A stretch of 64,000 bases of DNA, taken from contig CAVWRJ010000025.1 in the NCBI GenBank assembly GCA_963757335.1, positions 1 to 64,000 of the forward strand, written 5' to 3'. The translations under genes were made by a program, and so were the position numbers. The notes under the pieces were generated by a model. The model searched no databases and was not told the DNA's origin. It saw only the letters and a list, made by a program, of their open reading frames with translations. Below are positions 53,394 to 62,086 of the stretch, piece by piece. Numbering within the stretch: position 1 is the first letter of the stretch; the number at the start of each line of letters is the position of its first letter. Source of the stretch: DASQPA01 sp963757335. GTDB taxonomy: Bacteria; Acidobacteriota; Thermoanaerobaculia; Multivoradales; UBA5704.

Positions 53394-53669
53394 ATGGCTT
53401 CGTCCCCGCTGGACCTGACCGAGAGCAAGGTCAAGGAGTTTCTGTCGCGGTTCTTCAAGAACCACGATCTCAAGCCGGAGGAGGACATCTTCGCCCTCGG
53501 CTTCGTCAACTCACTCCTCGCCATGCAGCTCGTCGCCTTCGTCGAGAAGGAGTTCGGGATCAAGGTCGAGGACGAGGACCTGGACCTCGACAACTTCCGT
53601 TCGATCGCCGCGATCTCGCGCCTGGTGGCGAAGAAGCGCGGCGCCGTGCCGGCCGGTTCCGCCGGATAG
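53394..53669 (+). CDS. Acyl carrier protein, FkbJ/ZmaD-like
   Basis: A 91-residue acidic carrier protein starting MASSPLDLTESKVKEFLSRF with GAAGGAGGG upstream. The phosphopantetheine site is FALGFVNSLLAMQLVAFV. The NSL instead of DSL, followed by AMQLV and FVEKEFGIKVEDEDL, is typical of the stand-alone carriers of unusual extender-unit pathways. It lies between the hydroxyacyl dehydrogenase and the acyl-CoA dehydrogenase. Confidence 0.88.
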   Translation: MASSPLDLTESKVKEFLSRFFKNHDLKPEEDIFALGFVNSLLAMQLVAFVEKEFGIKVEDEDLDLDNFRSIAAISRLVAKKRGAVPAGSAG

Positions 53670-53681
53670 GCAGGGGATCCC

Positions 53682-54838
53682 GTGAAGATCGAGCTCTCCC
53701 CCGAGCAGCGCGCCGCCCGCGCCGAGTTCCGCGCCTTCGCGGCCGCCGAGGTCGCCCCGCACGCCGACCGCTTCGATCGCGAGGAGGCGATCCCGGCGGA
53801 GCTCATCCGCCAGCTCGCCGCCCGCGGCTACCTGGGCTCCCTCCTGCCGGCCGAGCACGGCGGAGGAGGAGCGGAGGGCGCGACATGATCACCTACGGCC
53901 TCTTGACCGAGGAGCTGGGGCGGGCCTGCTCGTCGGTGCGCTCGCTCCTGACCGTCCACGACATGGTGGCCCATGCCATCCTGCGCTGGGGGAGCCGGGA
54001 GCAGCGCGAGCGCTGGCTGGCGCCCATGGCGCGCGGGGAAGCGATCGGCGCCCTCGCCCTCTCCGAGCCCGAGGCGGGGAGCGACGCCTCCGGGGTGCGG
54101 ACCGCGGCGATTCTGGAAGACGCGGGGGGGGCGGGGGAGTCGTTCGTCCTCTCCGGGCAGAAAAAGTGGATCTCCTTCGGCCAGATCGCCGATCTCTTTC
54201 TGCTCATCGCCCGCTGCGAAGAAAAACCGACGGCGTTTCTCGTCGAGCGCGGCACCCCGGGGCTCTCGATCGCCCCCATCAAAGGCCTCCTCGGCACCCG
54301 CGCCTCGATGCTCGCCGAGCTTTCATTCACCGGCTGCCGCGTTCCGCGGGCGAACCTCGTCGGCCGGATCGGCTTCGGCGTCTCCCACGTCGCGGGGGCG
54401 GCCCTGGAGCTCGGGCGCTACAGCGTCGCCTGGGGCTCGGTGGGGATCGGCCAGGCCTGCCTGGACGCGGCGCAGAGCTATGCCGCCAGCCGGCAGCAGT
54501 TCGGCAAACCCCTTGCGGACCACCAGCTGATCCGGGCCATGCTGACCGAGATGATCGTCAACGTCCGCGCCGCGCGGCTCCTCTGCTGCCGGGCCGGGTA
54601 CCTGAAAGAGATCGGCGATCCCGGCGCCTTCATGGAGATCATGGCCGCCAAGTACTTCGCCTCGACCATGGCGACCCGGGCGGCGGCCGACGCGGTGCAG
54701 ATCCACGGGGCGAACGGCATCAGCGCCGATTATCCCGTGGGGCGCTACCTGCGCGACTCGCGGGTCATGGAGATCATCGAGGGGAGCACCCAGATCCAGC
54801 AGATCACCCTGCCGCAGCTCGAGCTCCAGGAATTCTGA
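53682..54838 (+). CDS. Acyl-CoA (acyl-ACP) dehydrogenase, FkbI-like, one frameshift
   Basis: About 385 codons when joined. The N-terminal 60 codons (VKIELSPEQRAARAEFRAFA, LAARGYLGSLLPAEHGG) end at a TGA overlapping the ATG of the second frame (MITYGLLTEELGRACSSVRS). FkbI-type homologues read continuously through this point, so one base is missing or the stop is real. The second part has ALSEPEAGSDASGVRT, KKWISFGQIADLFLLIA, LELGRYSVAWGSVGIGQ, ADAVQIHGANGISADYPVGR and RDSRVMEIIEGSTQIQQI, complete for FAD binding. It would dehydrogenate the alcohol of the ACP-bound unit. Confidence 0.82.
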
Positions 54839-54950
54839 GGAGCCAGCCCCGCTTTTTGGCTGGAGAGGATCAGTCCGGGCCCGGTCGAGGCACTCTTAGG
54901 GAGACCGCCGCCGGCGCCTGGGCCGGAGATCACCTCAGGAGGTACTCAAA

Positions 54951-56036
54951 GTGTTGCATCCAGTCGAGCAGCCCCAGCCAGTCGTCAGCTCCTACAACGA
55001 GTGGGATCCGCTCGAAGAGGTCGTCGTGGGCATCGTGGATCACGCCTGCATCCCGGCCTGGGACGTGGCGCTCAAGGCCACCATGCCGCAGAGCCAGTGG
55101 CAGTTCTTCATCGACAACGGGGGCCAGCCGTTCCCTGAGGACATGATCGCGGCCGCCCGCCGGGACCTCGAAGGGTTCGTGCGCCTCCTGGAAGCGGAGG
55201 GGGTGACGGTTCGGCGGCCGGAGGTCGTCGACTACTCGCGGCCGTATGGGACCCCGGACTGGCAGTGCGAGACGGGCCTCTACTCCGCCATGCCGCGCGA
55301 CATCCTCCTCGTCGTCGGCGAGGAGATCATCGAGGCGCCGACCTGCTGGCGCTCGCGCTACCACGAGGTCGACGCCTACCGCCCGCTGCTGCGCGAATAC
55401 TTCGCCCAGGGCGCCCGCTGGACGGCCGCCCCCAAGCCGCTGCTCCAGGACGAGCTCTACAAAATGGACTACGCGGAGCCGCTGGGGGAGGAGCCGGACG
55501 AGCCGCTCTACGTCGTCAACGAGGTCGAGCCGACCTTCGACGCCGCCGACTTCGTCCGCTGCGGCCGCGACCTCTTCGTGCAGAGGAGTCACGTCACCAA
55601 CGAGCTGGGGATCACCTGGCTGCGCCGGCACCTGGGGAGCGCCTACCGCATCCACGAGGTCGAGGTCCACGACAAGCACCCCATGCACATCGACGCCACC
55701 CTGATGCCGCTCGCCCCGGGGAAGGTCCTGGTCAACCCGGAGCGGCTGCGGAAGATCCCCGAGCTCTTCCGCTCCTGGGAAGTCCTCGAAGCCCCGGTCC
55801 CCTCCTCGGCCGCCGACTTTCCCCTCAGCAGCAGCTGGATCAGCATGAACGTCCTCATGCTCGACGAGACCCGGGTCGTCGTCGAGCCGAACGAAAAGGA
55901 GCTTCTCCGCTGCTTCAAGCAGTGGGGCTTCGAGACGATCCCCTGCCCGTTCCGCAACTTCAACCGCTTCGGCGGCTCCTTCCACTGCGCCACCCTGGAC
56001 GTAAGGCGGCGGGGAGAGCTCCGGTCCTACTTCTGA
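54951..56036 (+). CDS. Glycine amidinotransferase (AGAT) family protein
   Basis: A 361-residue enzyme; the GTG at 54951 follows an ideal CAGGAGGT. Family motifs: SSYNEWDPLEEVVVGIVDHA, TGLYSAMPRDILLVVGEEII, FDAADFVRCGRDLFVQRSHV (Asp), HPMHIDATLMPLAPGKVLVN (catalytic His) and NFNRFGGSFHCATLDVRRRG with the catalytic Cys, ending RGELRSYF. AGAT enzymes move an amidino group from arginine to glycine or, in natural-product clusters (cylindrospermopsin, saxitoxin), to other amines. With the preceding carrier and dehydrogenases it suggests a guanidino-bearing metabolite; that link is inferred. Confidence 0.9.
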   Translation: MLHPVEQPQPVVSSYNEWDPLEEVVVGIVDHACIPAWDVALKATMPQSQWQFFIDNGGQPFPEDMIAAARRDLEGFVRLLEAEGVTVRRPEVVDYSRPYGTPDWQCETGLYSAMPRDILLVVGEEIIEAPTCWRSRYHEVDAYRPLLREYFAQGARWTAAPKPLLQDELYKMDYAEPLGEEPDEPLYVVNEVEPTFDAADFVRCGRDLFVQRSHVTNELGITWLRRHLGSAYRIHEVEVHDKHPMHIDATLMPLAPGKVLVNPERLRKIPELFRSWEVLEAPVPSSAADFPLSSSWISMNVLMLDETRVVVEPNEKELLRCFKQWGFETIPCPFRNFNRFGGSFHCATLDVRRRGELRSYF

Positions 56037-56053
56037 TTTCGGGGATGTGGTTA

Positions 56054-56130
56054 GCTCCGTTTGGTCCTGCGGGCCTGCTCCTTCGGGCGCTCCGCGCAGC
56101 CAGGCGCAGGTCCTCGGAGCCAAACGGAGC
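56054..56130. terminator. Nested inverted repeat between convergent genes
   Basis: GCTCCGTTTGG (56054-56064) pairs perfectly with CCAAACGGAGC (56120-56130), and inner CCTGCG pairs with CGCAGG. It lies 18 bases after the amidinotransferase stop and 13 before the VWFA gene's end on the other strand. A bidirectional terminator is likely; there is no U-tract. Confidence 0.55.
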
Positions 56131-56142
56131 CAAGGGTAGCCA

Positions 56143-57967
56143 CTAATGCCGGGCCGCCGCCGTCGCCGGTCCGCCGACCTGGAGGTCCTTGCCGAGGTAG
56201 GAGGTGGTGCCGCCGTACTCGTCGCGCACCGCGACCGCCAGGCGGTGGGGCCCGGGGGGTAGCTCTAAGGTGAGGTCGTAGGCGTAGTACTGGCCGAGGG
56301 CGGTCAGCACCTGGTCCTTGGGGATGTGGATCGGGACCTCCACCTGGCGCACCGGCGAGAGGTTCTCGTTCCCATCCCTGGGTCATGACGAGGAGCCGGA
56401 GACGGCCGTCGAAGGCCTCGTCGCGGTTCAAGATCGCCAGCTTGAAGAGGGGGATGCGCAGGCGGACCGGCACCTGCCAGGAGCCGGGCGTCGCCAGGCT
56501 CGCCGAGGTCGTGGGGCCGGTCGTGAGGGTGATCTCGATCGGGTTGTCCTCGAAGCCGTGGAGGAGGGTGGCGAGGGTACGGTTGACGGCGCGTTCGAGG
56601 CTCGGCTCGTCGCGATAGCTCTTTCGATAGCGCAGATGGAGCCCGCGGTTCTTCACCCGCACCTCGATCCGGTGCTCCTTGCCGTCCCCGTGGTGCTGCG
56701 GACTGTAGCCGAGGGAGTAGTAGGACTCGAAGTCGGCGCGGAGCTGGCCCAGGGCCGCGGAGGGATCGTTGGCGTTGAGGATCGCCCGGCCGCCGGTCTC
56801 GGTCGCCATGGTGGTCAAGGAGTCCTGCAGGTTGTCGCTCAAGGAACGGTCGACGGCCGGGAGCTGGAGGGCGCGCTCCTCGGCGTCGAACTCGGCCGCA
56901 GCGGTGGCCGCCCCGGCGAGCCCGCTCGCCTGCAGGGTGTAGAAGGGGACTCCCTGGGCGTTGGCGTGCTGCGTCAGCTTGAGGAAGTCCTTGGCCGTGC
57001 TGTAGTGCTGGGCGTCGAGCAGGGCATGGTTGCCGTCGTAATGGGCCCCCGCGTCGATGTGGGCCTTGGGGTCGACGCCGGCCGCGGTATTGCTCAGGCC
57101 GTTCGAGACCCCGGCGCAGAGCTGGTAGAGAATCTCATAGAGGTCCTGACCGGGGGTGAGCTGGATGCCGTCGCTGACGTGGAGGATCGCCTTGCGCCCC
57201 GGCACTCCGGCAAGGGAGTTGACGAGGAGGGTGAGACCGCGGATCGAGCGCAGCACCTCCTGGCGGGTGATCGCGGCGTAGCTCTCGATCGGCTGTGCGC
57301 CCCGGATGTCGCAGGGCTCGAGCTTCTGGATCTCCAGGAAGGTGTTAAAGGCGACCCGGCGCTGGGCCCCGAGGTCGTTGGCCGGCGCCAGGCTGGCGAT
57401 GCGGTCGAGGGCGGCGGCGAGGGCAGCCCGGTCGCTGGTGAACGGCTGGCGGACATGGACCCCCTGGTCATAGCTCACCAGCATCACCCGATCGGTGGGG
57501 GCGAGCCGCTCGGCGATGAACTTGCGGAGCGGCCCGAGGACCCGGGCCCGGTTGAGCGGGTTGAGGTTGAAGTTGTCGACGTAGATGACGAGGTGGAGCC
57601 GCTGGTCCTCGGCGAGCGTGGGAGCGGCGGGGGGATGAGCGGCGGCGGCTGTCTCTGGCGCGAAATCTGCCGGGGGTACGGGGACGGCGACGACCGGGGC
57701 CTCCCGAGCCGGGACGCGGTCGCCGGTCACCGCCTCGAAGTTGGTGAGCGCGATCGGCTTGCCGTCCTCCAGCAGCTCGAAGTCCCGCTTGCCGAGCCCC
57801 TGGACCGGCTTGCCGGCGGCATCGGTCACGTGGACGTCGACGTTGACGACGTCGACCTCCACCTGCTCCACCAACGGAGTCGAGCCGGCCTGAATCTGGC
57901 CATGGGCGGGTGCCGCGGCGAGCGTTGGGACGAGCAGAAGGACCAGAGCAGCGGAAGTGCGCCTCAT
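56143..57967 (-). CDS. Exported VWFA-related domain protein (one frameshift)
   Basis: About 608 codons. The ATG at 57967 starts MRRTSAALVLLLVPTLAAAP, a cleavable signal peptide. VEQVEVDVVNVDVHVTDAAG and GLGKRDFELLEDGKPIALTN are the hallmark of the VWFA-related family abundant in Acidobacteria. The VWA-like core includes LVIYVDNFNLNPLNR and FIAERLAPTDRVMLVSYDQG, followed by VNSLAGVPGRKAILHVSDGI and the C-terminal YYSLGYSPQHHGDGKEHRIE. Near 56375 the frame shifts: MTQGWE continues as NLSPVRQVEVPIHIPKDQV to the stop at 56143. Its role is unknown; it is presumably envelope-associated. Confidence 0.82.
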
Positions 57968-58110
57968 CCGAATTCCCCCCTTCAAAAGAGCGTGTATCTC
58001 GGATGCCTAGCAAGGCATGAGCCACGGAAATCCCGGGGCAGAGGCCGCTCGCCTGTCCTCCCGAGGTGTCGACGGTCTCCCCAGGAGAGGACGGCGGGGA
58101 GTCTTCCGCT

Positions 58111-60081
58111 TCAGCCGCGCCAGTCGAGGATTTTGTCGATCGTCTGCCGGGTCACCGAGTGATAGCCGGGCCGCGCCGCGCCGTAGATCCGGAGGGCCCT
58201 CTCCGTCCCCGCCGGGGATTTGGCCAGCTCCATATAGAGCGGTTTTAAAAACTTCCGCCGGCCGACGGTGGTGAGGAAGCTTTCGAGCCGCGGGTAGGCG
58301 GGCTCGTAGCGGCTCTCGATCGAGCGCTCCAGCCATGCAGCGAGGATCTCCGAGTTGCCGCTCTCGGTGAAGTGGAAGGCGGCGTCCAAAGCCGCCATCC
58401 TCTCGGGCGGCAGGGGGCGATTCAGGTCGTGCAGGAAGCGCAGCCATTCCTGGGTCGACCAGCCGGCGGTGGCGAGGCTCGCCGGGGCGGCACCCTTGGA
58501 CAGGGCCGCGACCTGGACATCGACCTTGCCGAAGGCCCCGGCGGTGATCTTCGGCGCGTTCGCCGGCAGGCCCGGACCGTCGATCCAGCGGTCGACCTGA
58601 AGCCGCTCGGCGAGCCCCGGAGTCTCGGCCAGGAGGTGCGCCCCAAGGTAGGCGCGGAAGCGCTCGGTGTCCATCGAGTGGAAGGCGTTCTCCTCGAAGT
58701 AGCCGTGGAGGAAACGGTCCCAGCGCTCGCGCCCCACCGCCTCGGCGATCGTGTAGAGGAAGAGCGCCCCCTTCTCATAGGCGATCTGGCTCGTCCCCTC
58801 GTCCGGGTCGCGCCCGGCGAGGTGGAGGAAGAGATGGGTGTCGGCGCTCTCCGGCCCGATCTCCTGGATGGTGTCGTCGAGGTCCTGGCGGCCGAGCACC
58901 CAGAGCATGTCGGCGTAGTCCTTGCCGTAAACGGCCTCCATGATCCGGCGCTCGAAGTAGACGGTGAAGCCCTCGTTCAGCCAGAAGTCGTTCCAGGTGG
59001 CGTTGGTCACCAGGTTGCCCGACCAGGAGTGGGCGAGCTCGTGGGCGATGAGCGAGACGAGCGAGCGGTCGCCGGCCAGGATGGTCGGGGTGGCGAAGGT
59101 GAGCCGCGGGTTCTCCATGCCGCCGTAGGGGTAGCTCGCGGGGAGGACGAGTACGTCGTAGCGCCCCCAGCGGTAGGGGCCGTAGAGCTTTTCGGCGGCG
59201 TCGATCATCCGCGGGGTGTCGACGAGCTCCGCGGCGGCCCGTTCGACGACCGAGGGGAGGGCGTAGACGCCGCTCCGCGAATTCGGGGAGCCGCCGAGAG
59301 GTCGGAATTCGAGGTCGCCGACGGCGATCGCCAGCAGGTAGGAGGGGATCGCCTGCGGCATCCGGAAGTGGTAGACCCCGTCGGCGCTCTTGGCGGTCGG
59401 GTTCTCGGCGCTCATCAGCGCCAGGAGGTCGGGCGGGACCCGGAGGGTCGCCTCGTAGGTCATCCGCACGCCCGGGGAGTCCTGGCAGGGGACCCAGGTG
59501 CGCGCCAGGATCGCCTCGGACTGGCTGAAGAGGAGCGGCTTGCCTCCGACACCCCCGCCGGCCTGGACTGGGGTGAGCCACTGGAGGGCGGCGGCCTCCG
59601 GCCGGGTCGAGTAGTCGATGCTCACCCACTGGGTCTTGGGGGTGATCTCGATCGTCAGCTCGCGGCCGAGGAAGCGCACCGGCTCGCCGAGGGTGTACTT
59701 CGCCGGGCTGCGGCCGTCGTCGAGAGTGACGCCCTGGATGTCGAGATCGCGGGTGTCCAGGTGGAGCCGGGTGGCGCCGCTCCTGTTGGCCAGGCGGAGG
59801 CTGGCGCGGCCGGAGAGCTTCTGGGCGTTGAAGTCGACCGTCAGATCGAGCTTCAGGTGCTCGACCGCCACCTCGTCCGGATGGGCGAAGGAGTGCTCGT
59901 CGCGCTGGACGACGTGGACCGGGGCTGCCGCGGGCGCTCCCGGCGCTCCCGGCGCTCCCGTGCGCGGAGTCTGGGTGGACTTGGTGGGCCGCGGGGTGCC
60001 GGCCGAGCTGGCACAGGCGAGGAGCAGGGGGAGAGCGGCAAGGAGCAGCGCGTTGAGCGTCGGTAAGTCGAACAGTTTCAT
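58111..60081 (-). CDS. Lipoprotein M1 family aminopeptidase (LTA4H-like)
   Basis: A 656-residue metallopeptidase with a lipoprotein signal (ALPLLLAC). After a Thr/Ala/Pro/Gly linker (GAPGAPGAPAAAP) comes the N-terminal beta domain. The catalytic domain has GGMENPRLTFATP and zinc site HELAHSWSGNLV with the third ligand in NEGFTVYFERR. A C-terminal helical repeat domain like that of leukotriene-A4 hydrolase ends IYGAARPGYHSVTRQTIDKI. It probably cleaves peptides on the periplasmic or outer surface. Start at the ATG at 60081. Confidence 0.93.
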   Translation of the reverse strand: MKLFDLPTLNALLLAALPLLLACASSAGTPRPTKSTQTPRTGAPGAPGAPAAAPVHVVQRDEHSFAHPDEVAVEHLKLDLTVDFNAQKLSGRASLRLANRSGATRLHLDTRDLDIQGVTLDDGRSPAKYTLGEPVRFLGRELTIEITPKTQWVSIDYSTRPEAAALQWLTPVQAGGGVGGKPLLFSQSEAILARTWVPCQDSPGVRMTYEATLRVPPDLLALMSAENPTAKSADGVYHFRMPQAIPSYLLAIAVGDLEFRPLGGSPNSRSGVYALPSVVERAAAELVDTPRMIDAAEKLYGPYRWGRYDVLVLPASYPYGGMENPRLTFATPTILAGDRSLVSLIAHELAHSWSGNLVTNATWNDFWLNEGFTVYFERRIMEAVYGKDYADMLWVLGRQDLDDTIQEIGPESADTHLFLHLAGRDPDEGTSQIAYEKGALFLYTIAEAVGRERWDRFLHGYFEENAFHSMDTERFRAYLGAHLLAETPGLAERLQVDRWIDGPGLPANAPKITAGAFGKVDVQVAALSKGAAPASLATAGWSTQEWLRFLHDLNRPLPPERMAALDAAFHFTESGNSEILAAWLERSIESRYEPAYPRLESFLTTVGRRKFLKPLYMELAKSPAGTERALRIYGAARPGYHSVTRQTIDKILDWRG

Positions 60082-60224
60082 GTACGGCAGATTATAGGCT
60101 CAACCATGGGCGAGGAGAGAACGCCTGACGGCGGCCCGCAGAGACGCGAACCGTCTCCGGACGCCGCCTGGAACCTCCCGGGTGTCCGTGGTAGGGTTGC
60201 CTCCCGAAGGGACCCTCCTCGGCG

Positions 60225-60581
60225 ATGAGCGACAGCATCTCTCCGACCCTGCCTGCGGGCCGCCTGCCATCTACCACGGCGGCACTCTTAGACGACACCG
60301 CGCGTCCCTACTTCCTGTGGTGGACGGACGCCACGGTCGGCCAGTTGAAGCAGTACCTCCTCTCGTCTGATCCGGAAGAGCGCGCCTACTGGATGGGTGC
60401 CCTGCTGAGGGAGGCCAACACCCGGGACGTCTGGCTCTTCGTCGATTCCGCCGAGATCAGCGCGCTCTGGCCGCGCCTGGTTCGGTACCTGGGGCGCTCG
60501 CGGCAGATGTGGGCCTGGCTGCTTCAGCTCCCACCGCCGGAGTGGCCGCCGCTGCGCCAGATCCGTGCCCAGGATGCGTAA
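60225..60581 (+). CDS. Conserved hypothetical partner of the AbiEii-like protein
   Basis: A 118-residue soluble protein beginning MSDSISPTLPAGRLPSTTAA. The core FLWWTDATVGQLKQYLLSSD, ERAYWMGALLREANTRDVWL, WPRLVRYLGRSRQMWAWLL recalls small proteins encoded before AbiEii-type nucleotidyltransferases in several phyla. The stop overlaps the next ATG by eight bases. An antitoxin role by analogy with AbiEi is possible, but no DNA-binding wing is visible. Confidence 0.6.
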   Translation: MSDSISPTLPAGRLPSTTAALLDDTARPYFLWWTDATVGQLKQYLLSSDPEERAYWMGALLREANTRDVWLFVDSAEISALWPRLVRYLGRSRQMWAWLLQLPPPEWPPLRQIRAQDA

Positions 60582-61230
60582 GAATTTCGATCGCCGGGTC
60601 GTGCCGGATTTCGGCCTTGACTTCATCCGTGCCTGCCAAGTCCGCGTCCCCTGCCACCTGGGAGGGGGTGCGGCCCTTGCCGGGGTGTATCTCGGCCACC
60701 GCACGACCGGAGACATCGACCTTTTCGTTCATGACGCCGAGCAGATGCGGGTCCTCGTCGGGCAGCTCCCCGCCGCCGCGGTGGATGCCGGTCTCCGTGT
60801 CACCCTGCTGCGCGACGCGGGTCACCTCGTACGCGCGGAGCTCACAGATCGGGATGGAACGAGCGTCGAGGTCGATATCGTCCACGAGCCCATCGTCGAC
60901 CTCGCAGCTCCCCCGCCACCGATCGAGGGGATCTTCGTCGAGTCGCTCACCGACCTGCGGGCGAGCAAGCTCACCTGCATCCTCTCGCGGTCGGAGCCTC
61001 GCGATCTCGTCGACCTCTATTTCCTCGACCAGGCCGGATTTCCGCCCGAGCAAGATCTCGAAATCGCCAGGCGCAAGGACGCCGGGATCGATCCAGGCGT
61101 GATGGCTTGGCTCCTCGCGCAGTTCCCGACGCGCCCCTTGCCCGCGATGCTCGTGCCTCTTACCATCGAGCAGTTGGCGAAGTTTCGCGATGCGCTGGCG
61201 GAACGACTGCGGAACAGCGCTATCCGGTAA
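60574..61230 (+). CDS. AbiEii/AbiGii-family nucleotidyltransferase toxin-like protein
   Basis: A 218-residue protein from the ATG at 60574; an in-frame GTG at 60565 is the alternative. Nucleotidyltransferase motifs: HLGGGAALAGVYLGHRTTGD, IDLFVHDA (GG/GS and DID-type catalytic acids) and SVEVDIVHEP (third acid), followed by LRASKLTCILSRSEPRDLVD, typical of AbiEii. Related toxins transfer nucleotides to tRNA ends or other targets. It overlaps the upstream 118-residue gene, as in type IV toxin-antitoxin pairs. Confidence 0.75.
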   Translation: MRKNFDRRVVPDFGLDFIRACQVRVPCHLGGGAALAGVYLGHRTTGDIDLFVHDAEQMRVLVGQLPAAAVDAGLRVTLLRDAGHLVRAELTDRDGTSVEVDIVHEPIVDLAAPPPPIEGIFVESLTDLRASKLTCILSRSEPRDLVDLYFLDQAGFPPEQDLEIARRKDAGIDPGVMAWLLAQFPTRPLPAMLVPLTIEQLAKFRDALAERLRNSAIR

Positions 61231-61247
61231 AACGCCGACGACAGGCG

Positions 61248-61760
61248 ATGAAGGGCAGCGACTGCCCCTCGGACGCGGACGACCGACGACGGAGGGGCAG
61301 CGGCTGCCCCTCGGACGCCGACAACCGACGGCGGAGGGGCAACGGCTGCCCCTCGGACGCCGACGACCGACGACGAAGGGGCAATGGCTGCCCCTCGGAC
61401 GCCGATGACCGGCGGCGAAGGGGCAGTGGCTGCCCCTCGGACGCCGACGACCGGCGACGAAGGGGCAATGGCTGCCCCTCGGACGCGAACGACCGGCGGC
61501 GAAGGGGCAGTGGCTGCCCCTCGGAAGCCGATGACCTGCGGCGAAGGGGCAGCGACTGCCCCTTGGACTCGAACGATCGACGGCTTCACCGGTCGAGCCG
61601 CGCGGAGGGTTGCGTCGACTCGCGAGAGGACGCGGAGGCCTCGCGGGAAGCCGCCGAACAGCAGCGGCTCCGCGCGGGCGGTCGCCGCACTGGGCCCGCT
61701 ATCCCAACCGGCGGTGGCGAAGCTCTGCAGAAGAGGTCAAAGGGGGAACTGGGCCTTTAG
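61248..61760 (+). CDS. Possible repeat protein, eight 14-residue CPSDADDRRRR units
   Basis: A frame of 170 codons starting MKGSDCPSDADDRRRR at 61248, 18 bases after the nucleotidyltransferase stop. Eight units of G(S/N)GCPSDADDRRRR follow, then an unrelated Arg/Glu-rich tail. Base differences between units fall mostly on third codon positions of this frame (CGA/CGG, GAC/GAT, GCC/GCG, AAC/AAT), which favours translation here. The ribosome-binding site is poor. The units also form DNA hairpins, so a non-coding repeat is the alternative. Confidence 0.35.
   Translation: MKGSDCPSDADDRRRRGSGCPSDADNRRRRGNGCPSDADDRRRRGNGCPSDADDRRRRGSGCPSDADDRRRRGNGCPSDANDRRRRGSGCPSEADDLRRRGSDCPLDSNDRRLHRSSRAEGCVDSREDAEASREAAEQQRLRAGGRRTGPAIPTGGGEALQKRSKGELGL
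61252..61590 (+). repeat. 42-bp tandem repeat array, eight units, each with a hairpin
   Basis: CTGCCCC occurs at 61262, 61304, 61346, 61388, 61430, 61472, 61514 and 61556, exactly 42 bases apart. In each unit GGGGCAG (or GGGCA) precedes it by three bases, giving a 6-7 bp stem. The remaining unit, TCGGACGCCGACGACCGGCG-like, is also conserved, so there are no spacers. Confidence 0.95.
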
Positions 61761-61940
61761 AAGCCCCGCAGACCGTCGCTCCAGCCGCTGTTTTGGGCAA
61801 CGTGCTCATTGTAGGCTGCAATGGCTTCCTGGTTCTCCGCCAGCCAAAGCTCCCGCTGCTTGCTCCGCACCGCCACTTTCAAGACTCTCTTTGCCGAGCC
61901 GGAGGACGAGAGCGGCGAGGCTTAGCGAGGCCTCGAACCG
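61757..61940 (-). pseudogene. Relic of a ccdAB-type toxin-antitoxin locus
   Basis: Reverse-strand text KRVLKVAVRSKQRELWLAEN, QEAIAAYNEHVAQNSGWSDG, LRGF, stop at 61757, matches the C-terminal half of CcdA antitoxins (W..EN..AI.AYN pattern). The N-terminal DNA-binding part is not in the same frame. Directly after the stop comes AGGCCCAGTTC, like the CcdB start MAQF with ATG changed to AAG, and then the frame breaks. Too short and damaged to be functional. Confidence 0.4.
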
Positions 61941-62086
61941 CCGCACTCTCCGCATTACGGACTCAAGAATCCAAAGTCGACGCTCTTTCTTAATTATTGT
62001 AGAATACCTGCGGTAAAGCATCTGGCCACCTGTGCCGATGCTGTGAGGGGCTCATCTCCCACAGCGAATGATCTAAGGAGACTCCA
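61941..62086. promoter_or_regulatory. Candidate promoter and leader of the Cys-rich peptide gene
   Basis: TGTAGAAT with TAGAAT at 62000-62005 in an AT-rich patch (TTCTTAATTATTGTAGAATA) forms a plausible -10, with TCGACG 17 bases upstream as a weak -35. The peptide's ribosome-binding site CTAAGGAGA lies just before 62087. Confidence 0.4.

Noticed and set aside
61252..61590. CRISPR array
   Set aside because: The 42-bp units are contiguous and conserved throughout, with no unique spacers and no cas genes nearby.
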